DNA of 64,000 nt from Planctomycetota bacterium. Its GTDB lineage: Bacteria; Planctomycetota; Brocadiia; Brocadiales; Bathyanammoxibiaceae. Every line of letters begins with the position of its first letter. Position 1 is the stretch's first letter. The notes under the pieces were generated by a model. That model was given only the letters and a program-made list of their open reading frames with translations, searched no databases and was not told the DNA's origin. The stretch spans positions 150,655 through 214,654 of the forward strand of contig JACQVQ010000005.1 in NCBI GenBank assembly GCA_016209685.1, in the 5' to 3' direction. Of the stretch, positions 27,886 through 35,744 are shown in pieces. Position numbers and translations under genes: made by a program.

Positions 27886-28168
27886 AGTAAATTTTCCTTT
27901 CTTTCCTGCTCATATCCCTTGCCGACACGACCCCTAGCTTGTTTTTTCTTATCGTAAAAATCACGAAAAGCAATCGCCCGCTATTGGTCTTACCCAATAC
28001 ATAATAACGGGGTTCTTCTTTGGAATGTGGCTCATCTTCCTTGACAACGAGGGGCTTGTTAAAAAATACCTCCTCACATTCTAAAAAGCCAACCCTGTGC
28101 CTTTCCCAGTTCTTTTCAATGTTACCTCTATCCCAATCAAAACCTTCAGCACGAGATAATATGTCCAT
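27860..28168 (-). CDS. BrnT-family toxin
   Basis: GFDWDRGNIEKNWERHRVGFLECEEVFFNKP...RLLFVIFTIRKNKLGVVSARDMSRKERKIYYE. Confidence 0.8.
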   Translation of the reverse strand: MDILSRAEGFDWDRGNIEKNWERHRVGFLECEEVFFNKPLVVKEDEPHSKEEPRYYVLGKTNSGRLLFVIFTIRKNKLGVVSARDMSRKERKIYYEQIEKRA

Positions 28169-28361
28169 TTAAGTACGCCTCTTTGTATATATCAAAGATA
28201 TACAAATTAGCTTGGCATGTCAAGCCCTGTGAGGGTGAGCGAGGACATTCCTTTATCCTTCCTTGACAATTCTACTTGCTATGCTAATATCTCGCTATGT
28301 CAAATTCGCCCGCCCGTAACCATGTCAAGGACAAGTCCGTCTAAGGCAAAAATGACTACCG

Positions 28362-29390
28362 ATGAAAGAGGCACTACTAGAACTAAGAGAGAAGGCACTG
28401 GAGGAGCTTAAGAGTCTCCGTTCTGCCGAGGAACTGGAACTCTTCAGGGTAAAATATCTAGGCAGGAAGGGCCTCCTCAGCGAGTACATGGCCCAACTGT
28501 CCACCCTCCCACCAGATGAAAAGCGTGTAGTAGGAAAACTGGCCAACGAGATTAAGGTGGAACTTACCAGGGGGCTTGAGGAGGCTTGTAGGGGCGTATT
28601 GCAATACGCCCCTGCGAAGGTATCGCCTGTGATTGACGTCTCCCTCCCCGGTCACATACCCCCCCGTGGGCGTACCCACCCCCTGGTCCAGACCATCCAG
28701 GAGATAAAGGAAATCTTTGGCCGTATGGGCTTTCAGGTGGTCTCCGGGCCGGAGGTGGAGCTTGAGTATTTTAATTTTGAGGCACTCAACATACCCCCTG
28801 ACCACCCCTCAAGGGACGACTTTGACACCTTCTACGTCTCCGACGACGTCCTCCTGAGGAGCCAGACCTCTACTGTCCAGATTAGGGTAATGCAGAAACA
28901 GAAACCCCCCATAAGGATAATTGCCCCAGGCAAGGTATTCAGACCCGATACGGTGGATGCCCGCCATTCCTTCATGTTCCACCAGATAGAAGGGCTGATG
29001 GTGGGCGGTAGCACCGCAGGCGAAGGGGTAAATTTTGGACACCTCAAGGGGGTGCTTTCTCTCTTTATCAAGACCTATTTTGGCCCTGATACCAGGATGC
29101 GCCTCAGGCCCTCCTTCTTCCCCTTTACCGAGCCCAGTGCCGAGGTAGAAATCTCCTGCAGTCTCTGTAAGGGAAAGGGGTGCAGTGTGTGCGGTGGCAG
29201 TGGGTGGCTGGAGATACTGGGGGCGGGCATGGTACACCCCAACGTATTCAAGGCCGTGGGCTACGACCCTGAGCAGTACACAGGCTTCGCCTTCGGCATG
29301 GGGGTGGAGAGGATAGCCATGCTCAAGTATGGCATTGATGACATAAGGCTCTTCTTTGAGAACGACGTGAGGTTCCTAGCCCAATTCTAG
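28362..29390 (+). CDS. pheS: Phenylalanyl-tRNA synthetase alpha subunit, with an in-frame palindrome insertion
   Basis: IDVSLPGHIPPRGRTHPLVQTIQEI, FMFHQIEGLMV, GAGMVHPNVFKAVGYDPEQYTGFAFGMGVERIAMLKYGIDDIR. Confidence 0.95.
   Translation: MKEALLELREKALEELKSLRSAEELELFRVKYLGRKGLLSEYMAQLSTLPPDEKRVVGKLANEIKVELTRGLEEACRGVLQYAPAKVSPVIDVSLPGHIPPRGRTHPLVQTIQEIKEIFGRMGFQVVSGPEVELEYFNFEALNIPPDHPSRDDFDTFYVSDDVLLRSQTSTVQIRVMQKQKPPIRIIAPGKVFRPDTVDARHSFMFHQIEGLMVGGSTAGEGVNFGHLKGVLSLFIKTYFGPDTRMRLRPSFFPFTEPSAEVEISCSLCKGKGCSVCGGSGWLEILGAGMVHPNVFKAVGYDPEQYTGFAFGMGVERIAMLKYGIDDIRLFFENDVRFLAQF
28588..28615. repeat. Family A palindrome, in-frame in pheS
   Basis: gtaggggcgtattgcaatacgcccctgc; reads CRGVLQYAPA. 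Confidence 0.95.
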
Positions 29391-29429
29391 TAAAACAACG
29401 CAGGCTAAAGCCTGCGGCTACAGACTAAA

Positions 29430-29457
29430 GTAGGGGCGTATTGCAATACGCCCCTGC
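29430..29457. repeat. Family A palindrome between pheS and pheT
   Basis: Identical 28-mer to 28588-28615. Confidence 0.95.
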
Positions 29458-29462
29458 GACAC

Positions 29463-31508
29463 ATGAAAGTAACGTATAACTGGTTAAAGGAATACTGTGA
29501 CTTCAAGCTCTCGCCAGAGGGGCTGGCAGAGGTACTGACCGGCGCCGGCTTCGTGGTGGCAGGTATGAGGGCAACCCCTGACGGGGACCACGTACTGGAG
29601 ATAGAGGTTACCTCCAACCGCCCTGACTGTCTGGGGGTAATCGGGATTGCCCGTGAGATGGCGGCCCTCACCAGGAACCCCCTGAAGCCCCCTCCCCTGA
29701 GGTACAATGCGGGGAAAAAGGCCGTAGAGGTAAAAGTAACGGTAGAGGAGCCGGAGCTCTGCCCCAGATATACGGCGAGGGTGCTTCGCGGGGTAAAGAT
29801 TGGACCCTCCCCCGCCTGGCTCCAGCAGAGGCTTGAGGCAGTCGGCCTGAGACCGATTAACAACGTAGTGGACGTTACCAACTACGTCCTTATGGAGTGG
29901 AGTCAACCCCTCCATGCCTTTGACCTGGACAGACTTGAGGGTAAAGAAATCATAGTAAGGCGGGCACTGTCGGGGGAGAGGCTGGTAACCATAGATGGTG
30001 CCAAACTAGACCTTAACCCTGAGGTACTCGTGATTGCCGACACCTCAAGGCCCGTAGCCCTGGCCGGGGTGATGGGAGGGAGGGATACGGAGGTACACGA
30101 GGGGACGTGCAACGTCCTCCTGGAGTCGGCCAGGTTCGGGCCTGCTACTGTAAGGAGGATGGCGAGGAGGTTCGGCCTGAAGACAGAGTCCAGTTACCGC
30201 TTTGAGCGGGGGGTGGACATAGAGGGGGTGGACCTTGCCTCCCGGCGGGCAACGGCCCTTATCCTTGAGCTGGCCGGTGGAGAGGCGGCTAAGGATTCCG
30301 TAGACGTAAGGACAGTTGTAGGGGCACGGCATGCCGTGCCCCTACGATTATCCCGCCTGAACGCCGTCCTCGGCACCAACCTGGAGGAGGAGGCGGTCAG
30401 GGATACCCTCTGCCGTCTGGGTTTTGAGATAAAGGGCGGGAAACGGGGTGTCTTAGAGGTCGCCGTGCCTAGCTTCCGTGGGGACGTTGCACAGGAGATA
30501 GACCTCATTGAGGAGACTGCCAGGGTTCACGGCTATAACAATATCCCCACCAATACAGGTCTCCCCATACACGTCAGCCCCATAGGGAGACAGGAGCGGG
30601 TGGAGGAACGGGTCAGGGGGCTACTGGCCGGGTGTGGGTTCTTTGAGGCAGTTACTTATAGTATCGTAGAGGGTAATGAGACTGGGAGGGCAGGGTTGTT
30701 TCCCGGGGGGAGTCCCCTCCGTATAAGGAACCCGATACGAGCAGGAGAGGATTGTCTGAGACAGACCCTCCTGGGTAACCTGCTTCAGGCCAAGAGACAC
30801 AATCAAGACTACGGCACACCCAGGGTGAGACTCTATGAACTCTCAAAGGTCTATCTCCCCGAAGAGGGACAGAAACTCCCTATGGAAAAGACGTGTCTTG
30901 GGATTCTTTATGAGGAAGACTTGACTGTAATCAAGGGACAGGCTGGTAAAGACCCATTTTACGCCTTGAAGGGCCTTATGGAGGGCCTGCTGTCGGCCCT
31001 GGGTGCAAAGGGGGACATTCGTTGGGAGGGCCTGGCCAATCCATTCTTTACCAGAGAGAGGTCTTGTAAGGTAAACTTAGGGGGGGAACCCCTGGCTATC
31101 CTGGGGGAAGTGAGCGAGGAGATAGTGAAGGCTTACGACCTGCGGGACACGCCCTGCCTTGCGGAGATAAATTTTGACCTATTGGTTGAGAAGGCAGACA
31201 TGACCAGCACCTTTCAGAGACTCCCCCTCTACCCCCCGATTGACAGGGACGTTGCCATCGTAGTGGACGAGGGCGTAACCTGGGCAGAGGTAGAGTCCTG
31301 TGTAAGGGAGGCAGGGGCAAAATTTCTGGAGAAGGTGGAATTCTTTGACCTCTATCGTGGCAAGCAGGTTCCTCCAGGTAAAAAGAGCGTTGCCTTCAGA
31401 ATCCACTTTCGCACCCCTGACCGCACACTGACGGGAGAGGAGGCCGATAGGGCACAGGGCCTAATAATAGAAAGTCTGAGCAAGGCCCTGGGGGCCGTAT
31501 TAAGGTAA
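29463..31508 (+). CDS. pheT: Phenylalanyl-tRNA synthetase beta subunit, with an in-frame palindrome insertion
   Basis: Adjacent to pheS; LEIEVTSNRPDCLGVIGIARE, NNVVDVTNYVLMEWSQPLHAFD, C-terminal anticodon-binding domain. Confidence 0.95.
   Translation: MKVTYNWLKEYCDFKLSPEGLAEVLTGAGFVVAGMRATPDGDHVLEIEVTSNRPDCLGVIGIAREMAALTRNPLKPPPLRYNAGKKAVEVKVTVEEPELCPRYTARVLRGVKIGPSPAWLQQRLEAVGLRPINNVVDVTNYVLMEWSQPLHAFDLDRLEGKEIIVRRALSGERLVTIDGAKLDLNPEVLVIADTSRPVALAGVMGGRDTEVHEGTCNVLLESARFGPATVRRMARRFGLKTESSYRFERGVDIEGVDLASRRATALILELAGGEAAKDSVDVRTVVGARHAVPLRLSRLNAVLGTNLEEEAVRDTLCRLGFEIKGGKRGVLEVAVPSFRGDVAQEIDLIEETARVHGYNNIPTNTGLPIHVSPIGRQERVEERVRGLLAGCGFFEAVTYSIVEGNETGRAGLFPGGSPLRIRNPIRAGEDCLRQTLLGNLLQAKRHNQDYGTPRVRLYELSKVYLPEEGQKLPMEKTCLGILYEEDLTVIKGQAGKDPFYALKGLMEGLLSALGAKGDIRWEGLANPFFTRERSCKVNLGGEPLAILGEVSEEIVKAYDLRDTPCLAEINFDLLVEKADMTSTFQRLPLYPPIDRDVAIVVDEGVTWAEVESCVREAGAKFLEKVEFFDLYRGKQVPPGKKSVAFRIHFRTPDRTLTGEEADRAQGLIIESLSKALGAVLR
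30318..30345. repeat. Family A palindrome, in-frame in pheT
   Basis: gtaggggcacggcatgccgtgcccctac; reads VGARHAVPL. Confidence 0.95.
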
Positions 31509-31519
31509 TAATATAATGC

Positions 31520-31834
31520 ATGATAAGCATTGATGACATTAGAAAGAGGGTGGGAAAGAAGGAGTATGAAATTAGCCTCCACGCTGAAAAGGAGAGATAT
31601 GTAGAGGATATAACTATCTCTGATATAGAGTCCGTCATTGACACGGGTGAGGTATTAGAATATTATCCAGGTGACCCAAGAGGAAAAAGTTGCTTAGTCC
31701 TGGGTTATTCCAGGAATCGGCCCATTCATATAGTTTGTGGCTATACTCGGCTGGGATGGGTCAGGATAATAACCGTTTACATACCAAAGGCCCCCAAATG
31801 GTTGGACGAAAGAACCAGGAGGAAAGGGAAGTAA
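31520..31834 (+). CDS. DUF4258-type putative toxin
   Basis: ISLHAEKERYVEDITISDIESVIDTGEVLEYYPGDPRGKSCLVLGYSRNRPIHIVCGY. Confidence 0.72.
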   Translation: MISIDDIRKRVGKKEYEISLHAEKERYVEDITISDIESVIDTGEVLEYYPGDPRGKSCLVLGYSRNRPIHIVCGYTRLGWVRIITVYIPKAPKWLDERTRRKGK

Positions 31835-32088
31835 TGAAGGTACACGAATATGGAGATTGCTCCTTCTGTCAAGGAGAGGTAAAGGAAGCAAGGGTGGAGC
31901 TGGATTATCGCTATAAAGGAAGACTGTACGTATTCCAGAATGTGCCCACCGGTGTGTGTCAGCAATGTGGGGAGAAATATCTTACTGCCAGAATTGCAAA
32001 AGAAATAGAAAAGAAGATTCAAAAGAAGAAATGGGCTAAGACCATTGCTGTCCCTGTGGAAGTCTTCACAGAAGAGGCTTCTGTTTAG
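31834..32088 (+). CDS. YgiT-type (MqsA-like) zinc-finger antitoxin
   Basis: CSFCQGEVKEARVELDYRYKGRLYVFQNVPTGVCQQCGEKYLTARIAKEIE; ATG overlaps upstream TAA. Confidence 0.75.
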   Translation: MKVHEYGDCSFCQGEVKEARVELDYRYKGRLYVFQNVPTGVCQQCGEKYLTARIAKEIEKKIQKKKWAKTIAVPVEVFTEEASV

Positions 32089-32090
32089 GA

Positions 32091-32214
32091 GTGCCCATTT
32101 CCCTTCCACTTTCGCTCCCTTGACCGCACACTGACGGGGGAGGAGGCAGATAGGGCACGGGGGGTAATAATTGATGGGCTGGCTAAGAGACTGGGGGCTA
32201 TCGTAAGACAGTAG
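32091..32214 (+). pseudogene. Displaced second copy of the pheT 3' end
   Basis: Translates as FHFRSLDRTLTGEEADRARGVIIDGLAKRLGAIVRQ*, homologous to the pheT C-terminus IHFRTPDRTLTGEEADRAQGLIIESLSKALGAVLR*. Confidence 0.85.
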
Positions 32215-32234
32215 TGTATAATGCCGTAAAAGCA

Positions 32235-32262
32235 GCAGGGGCACGTTGCAACGTGCCCCTAC
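32235..32262. repeat. Family A palindrome next to the C11 peptidase stop
   Basis: gcaggggcacgttgcaacgtgcccctac. Confidence 0.9.
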
Positions 32263-32263
32263 A

Positions 32264-33547
32264 TTATTTTTGGGTCTTCTCCAATCCACCCAGAGTGGAC
32301 ACCCTCTCCTCCACGAAGGCGTACCATGGGCTATTTCTGGAGAAGGGGAGGTCCTTGTAACCCTCCAGTTCTGCCCCCATTGAGAAGAGGGTCAGCCCGG
32401 CCAGGGAGAGTTTTCTCTCGGGCAGGTCTTGATGCCTTTCCTTTATTACAACCTTTTTTAGGACCTTCTGTAATTCTACAGCCTTTTTGTTTATGGCTGG
32501 GTTATCTCTGAACTTTAGTCTCAGGGCATTCAGAAAACTACCCAGGTCGTAATGCATACTGTAAGGGATGTAGCGTCCGGCGATATGGGCACTGACGGTA
32601 AAAGAATCTGTGAGCATATCCACTTCTTTAAACCTCTTCACGGCCTGAGGCGATCCGCCGAAGGCGGACTTTAAAGTTAGGGCCAACTCCCCCAGTGGTG
32701 GCATTATTTCCGTAAAGGCCGCCAGGTCTATCACGGCTACGGTCAGTATATTGTCCAGCCTGGCAGGGGAGTACGAGGTAGTGTCTATGTAGGCGTCGGC
32801 TATGCGGGAGGCGATGTGGGGTGCGGGCATGGAAGGGTCTTCCATGAAGGCCATGAGGACGTCTCCGTAGGGCCAGCCGTCCAGGGCCTCCTCGTTCTCG
32901 GAGGCTATGACGTAACTGGCATAGTCCTTGATGGAAAACAAGACCTCCACCATGGCCAGGTAGCAGGCGTCCAGCCCCAGGATGTCAATCTTGTCCTTAC
33001 CATTAACCTTCTTTATTGCCCTGACGATACTGCCGAGGGCCTCTTCCAGTTCCGGGAGGCTCAAGACGTCCACTATCCCCTGTCCATCATTTAAGTCATG
33101 AAGCATACCCATCCATCCCTCGCCGTACCCACCGAGGAGCAGGAGGTAATTCTGGGCAGGCAGGTTCTCCACGGCCCATGTGGCAAAGGTGATTAGGGTC
33201 TGGGGGGCGCCTGTATTTAGTTCCTTACCCCTCCAGGAGGGGTCTATATCCTCTACGGGTAGTTCCAGCAGGTAGCCGTTTCTGACCTCGTAGAGATGTC
33301 CTCCCTTATCCAGCTTATCTACCAGGACTACCGTGCGGACGTCATAGCTTGCCGTGCCATGGCCCTCCCTGAGTTCTTCCAGGTTCTGCTGTGTGAACCA
33401 GTCCAGGAAGTTATCTCCGGCAAGGTATACTATGCAGGTCCATTTTGGAAGGGTCTTTATCTCCTGCCCGTGGCAATAGGCAGTAGGCAACAGGCAGTAG
33501 GCAGTAGACAGTAAGCAAAAAATGGCCTGCGGCGCAAATCTTCTCAT
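32264..33547 (-). CDS. Clostripain-like (C11) cysteine peptidase, secreted
   Basis: WTCIVYLAGDNFLDWF, ILGLDACYLAMVEVLFSIKDYASYVIASE; repeat-encoded signal peptide. Confidence 0.78.
   Translation of the reverse strand: MRRFAPQAIFCLLSTAYCLLPTAYCHGQEIKTLPKWTCIVYLAGDNFLDWFTQQNLEELREGHGTASYDVRTVVLVDKLDKGGHLYEVRNGYLLELPVEDIDPSWRGKELNTGAPQTLITFATWAVENLPAQNYLLLLGGYGEGWMGMLHDLNDGQGIVDVLSLPELEEALGSIVRAIKKVNGKDKIDILGLDACYLAMVEVLFSIKDYASYVIASENEEALDGWPYGDVLMAFMEDPSMPAPHIASRIADAYIDTTSYSPARLDNILTVAVIDLAAFTEIMPPLGELALTLKSAFGGSPQAVKRFKEVDMLTDSFTVSAHIAGRYIPYSMHYDLGSFLNALRLKFRDNPAINKKAVELQKVLKKVVIKERHQDLPERKLSLAGLTLFSMGAELEGYKDLPFSRNSPWYAFVEERVSTLGGLEKTQK
33474..33516. repeat. GGCAGTA heptamer array encoding the C11 peptidase signal-peptide core
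   Basis: aataggcagtaggcaacaggcagtaggcagtagacagtaagc; reads LLSTAYCLLPTAYC. Confidence 0.88.
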
Positions 33548-33567
33548 ATATTTCTACCCCCTACCCC

Positions 33568-33620
33568 CTGCACCACGTAGGGTGCATGGCAGGCCGTGAA
33601 CCCCACGTGGTTCACGGCCT
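33568..33620. repeat. Family K double palindrome
   Basis: tgcaccacgtagggtgca ... aggccgtgaaccccacgtggttcacggcct. Confidence 0.85.
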
Positions 33621-34080
33621 ACCCCCTTTCCTTCTCCTCCTCAAGGAGGGTAGACTCTAGCGATTGGATCTTTCCCGCCAATTCGTTTATCAGTTCGTGG
33701 ACCCTTGCAATCTTTATAACTAGTTCATCTGCCTGTCTTAACCTATTGGCCAGGGCCTTCATTACTATGAGGACGCATGAGGGGATGTTGGCAAAACACT
33801 GGTCGCAGTGTTTTCTGTCCAGGGCCATCACCGTGGAGTCGGTAGTGGCACGGGCGGTGGCACTCCTCGTGCCGCCTCCTATTACGGCCACCTCTCCCAG
33901 GAACTCCCCTTGTATCAACTCCCCTAACTTTATGTTTCTATTCAGTATCCTCTTGGTTACACTGAGCCTCCCACTCTCTAAGTAGAACATCTCGTTAGCA
34001 GGGGTACCCTCGTAGAAGAGTATATCTCCCTTCTTCAGGGAGTGGGTCTTCGTGACTTTGCACGTAGGTGATAGGGGCAT
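33619..34080 (-). CDS. Cyclic nucleotide-binding domain protein (CRP/FNR-like sensor domain)
   Basis: LKKGDILFYEGTPANEMFYLESGRLSVTK...GEFLGEVAVIGGGTRSATARATTDSTVMAL. Confidence 0.75.
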   Translation of the reverse strand: MPLSPTCKVTKTHSLKKGDILFYEGTPANEMFYLESGRLSVTKRILNRNIKLGELIQGEFLGEVAVIGGGTRSATARATTDSTVMALDRKHCDQCFANIPSCVLIVMKALANRLRQADELVIKIARVHELINELAGKIQSLESTLLEEEKERG

Positions 34081-34204
34081 GCTTCTTTCCTCCTATTTGT
34101 CTCCGTAGACTGATTAGGGGTTAGGGGCCAGGGGGCAGGGACTAGAATTCAGAATACAGAATTCAGAATTCAGAATATTTTGTATTCTGTATCCTTTCTT
34201 CTCC

Positions 34205-35710
34205 CTACTCTATGCTCTTCAGTTCAATAGTCTTGACCTCTCCAAACTCGCTGAGGGGGCGGTCAAACTTGTCTTTATTCCCTACCACCAGGAGGGTGAC
34301 GTTATCGGGCTGGAGATATTTCCCGGCCACTCTTAATATGTCTTCCCTGGTGACGGCATTTACCTTAGCTACGTATGTGTCCAGGTAGTCAAGGGGGAGA
34401 CCTTGATACTCTATGTTTACCATGTGAGATGCGATGGCCGAACTGGAGGTAAAAAGGAAGACAAATTGGTTGGTAAAGGTATCCTTGGCAGTGGCCAGTT
34501 CGTCCTCCTCTACGGGCTTCTCTTTTATCTTCCGGATTTCCTCCAGGGTCAGGGATATGGCCCTGCTGGTGGATTCGGACTTGGTCTGACAGCTTACGAA
34601 AAAGAACCCCTTGTCTCTTGGGGTATGGAAGGCGCTGTAGACGCTGTAGGCCAGGCCCTCGTCACTCCTTACCTTTCCAGGGATCCTGGAGGCGAAGCTT
34701 CCCCCCCCAAGGATGAAGTTCATGAGCATGGCGGGAAAGTAGTCAGGGTTGGTCCTCTCTATGGCCACATGGCCGAGGACGACGTTAGACTGGTCAATGT
34801 CCTTGTATATGTAATTTATGGACTTATTAAATCCTTCTTTGACGTTCGGGACGGCAGGGAATGAGACCTCGGCCCTGGGCCAGTCCTTAAAGAGTTTCTC
34901 TAACTTCTCCAGCATCTCCTGGGTATTAAAGTCTCCAGCCACCCCCATCAGGACGTTGTTGGGGTGAAAGTACCTCTTGTGGAACTCTACCATGTCCTCC
35001 CTGGTTATCCTGCCCAGGGTATCGGGGTATCCCTCTACCTTCCTTCCGTAAGGATGAGGCTCGTAGATGAGCTTCCTGAACTCCCTGAACACGATACCGC
35101 CAGGGCTATCGTTCTCCCTCCGTATGCCCTCCAGTACCTCTTCCTTTCTCTTCTTTATCTTGTCTTCAGGGAAGTTAGGGTTCCTGAGGACGTCGGCGAA
35201 TATCTCCAGTGCCTTGTCCAGGTCCTTCTTCATGGTAGAAAGGCCGGCAGTACCCTCCTCTCTCCCTATGGCCGTCTCCACCGAGGCGGCCATGTATTCC
35301 AGCTCCTCATTAATCTTCTCTACACTGCGGGTGGTAGTCCCACCTGAGCGCATGACGTGGCCCGTCAGGGAGGCCAGCCCCGCCTTTTCTGCAGGTTCAT
35401 AGATGGCACCAGTCCTGATGGTGGACGTAATGTTTACGATGGGGAGGTCGTGGTCTTCAAGGAGGTACAACACCATGCCGTTAGAGAGTACCTTCCGTTG
35501 TGCCTTTGGTGGCGTAAACTCCAGGGGGTTGAAGTGTAGTTTAGAGACTATCTGTGCCCCTGGAGACTGAGGCTTTACGAAAGGCGACTCCTCTGCGGGG
35601 CGCCCGTGCTGGGCGTAGAGCGGGGCGGTAAGCAGTAGGCAGTAGGCAGTAAGCAGTAGGAAGGTAGCCGCAGGCTTTAGCCTGCGTGTAGGTAGTAAAA
35701 ATCTTTTCAT
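34205..35710 (-). CDS. M16-family peptidase, non-catalytic partner
   Basis: M16 fold motifs but no HxxEH (LASLTGHVMRSGGT); paired with active M16; repeat-encoded signal peptide. Confidence 0.8.
   Translation of the reverse strand: MKRFLLPTRRLKPAATFLLLTAYCLLLTAPLYAQHGRPAEESPFVKPQSPGAQIVSKLHFNPLEFTPPKAQRKVLSNGMVLYLLEDHDLPIVNITSTIRTGAIYEPAEKAGLASLTGHVMRSGGTTTRSVEKINEELEYMAASVETAIGREEGTAGLSTMKKDLDKALEIFADVLRNPNFPEDKIKKRKEEVLEGIRRENDSPGGIVFREFRKLIYEPHPYGRKVEGYPDTLGRITREDMVEFHKRYFHPNNVLMGVAGDFNTQEMLEKLEKLFKDWPRAEVSFPAVPNVKEGFNKSINYIYKDIDQSNVVLGHVAIERTNPDYFPAMLMNFILGGGSFASRIPGKVRSDEGLAYSVYSAFHTPRDKGFFFVSCQTKSESTSRAISLTLEEIRKIKEKPVEEDELATAKDTFTNQFVFLFTSSSAIASHMVNIEYQGLPLDYLDTYVAKVNAVTREDILRVAGKYLQPDNVTLLVVGNKDKFDRPLSEFGEVKTIELKSIE
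35629..35687. repeat. GGCAGTA array plus family F palindrome encoding the M16 signal peptide
   Basis: gtaagcagtaggcagtaggcagtaagcagtagg ... gcaggctttagcctgc. Confidence 0.85.
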
Positions 35711-35744
35711 GTCCCTTTTCTCCTTGTTTCTCAGTCCTTACTCC

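Noticed and set aside
31777-32289. 170-aa minus-strand ORF opposite DUF4258/YgiT genes
   Set aside because: Contains a translated family A palindrome (VGARCNVPLL) but no domain, and overlaps better supported genes.
34964-35402. Plus-strand ORFs opposite the M16 gene
   Set aside because: Antisense frames without motifs.
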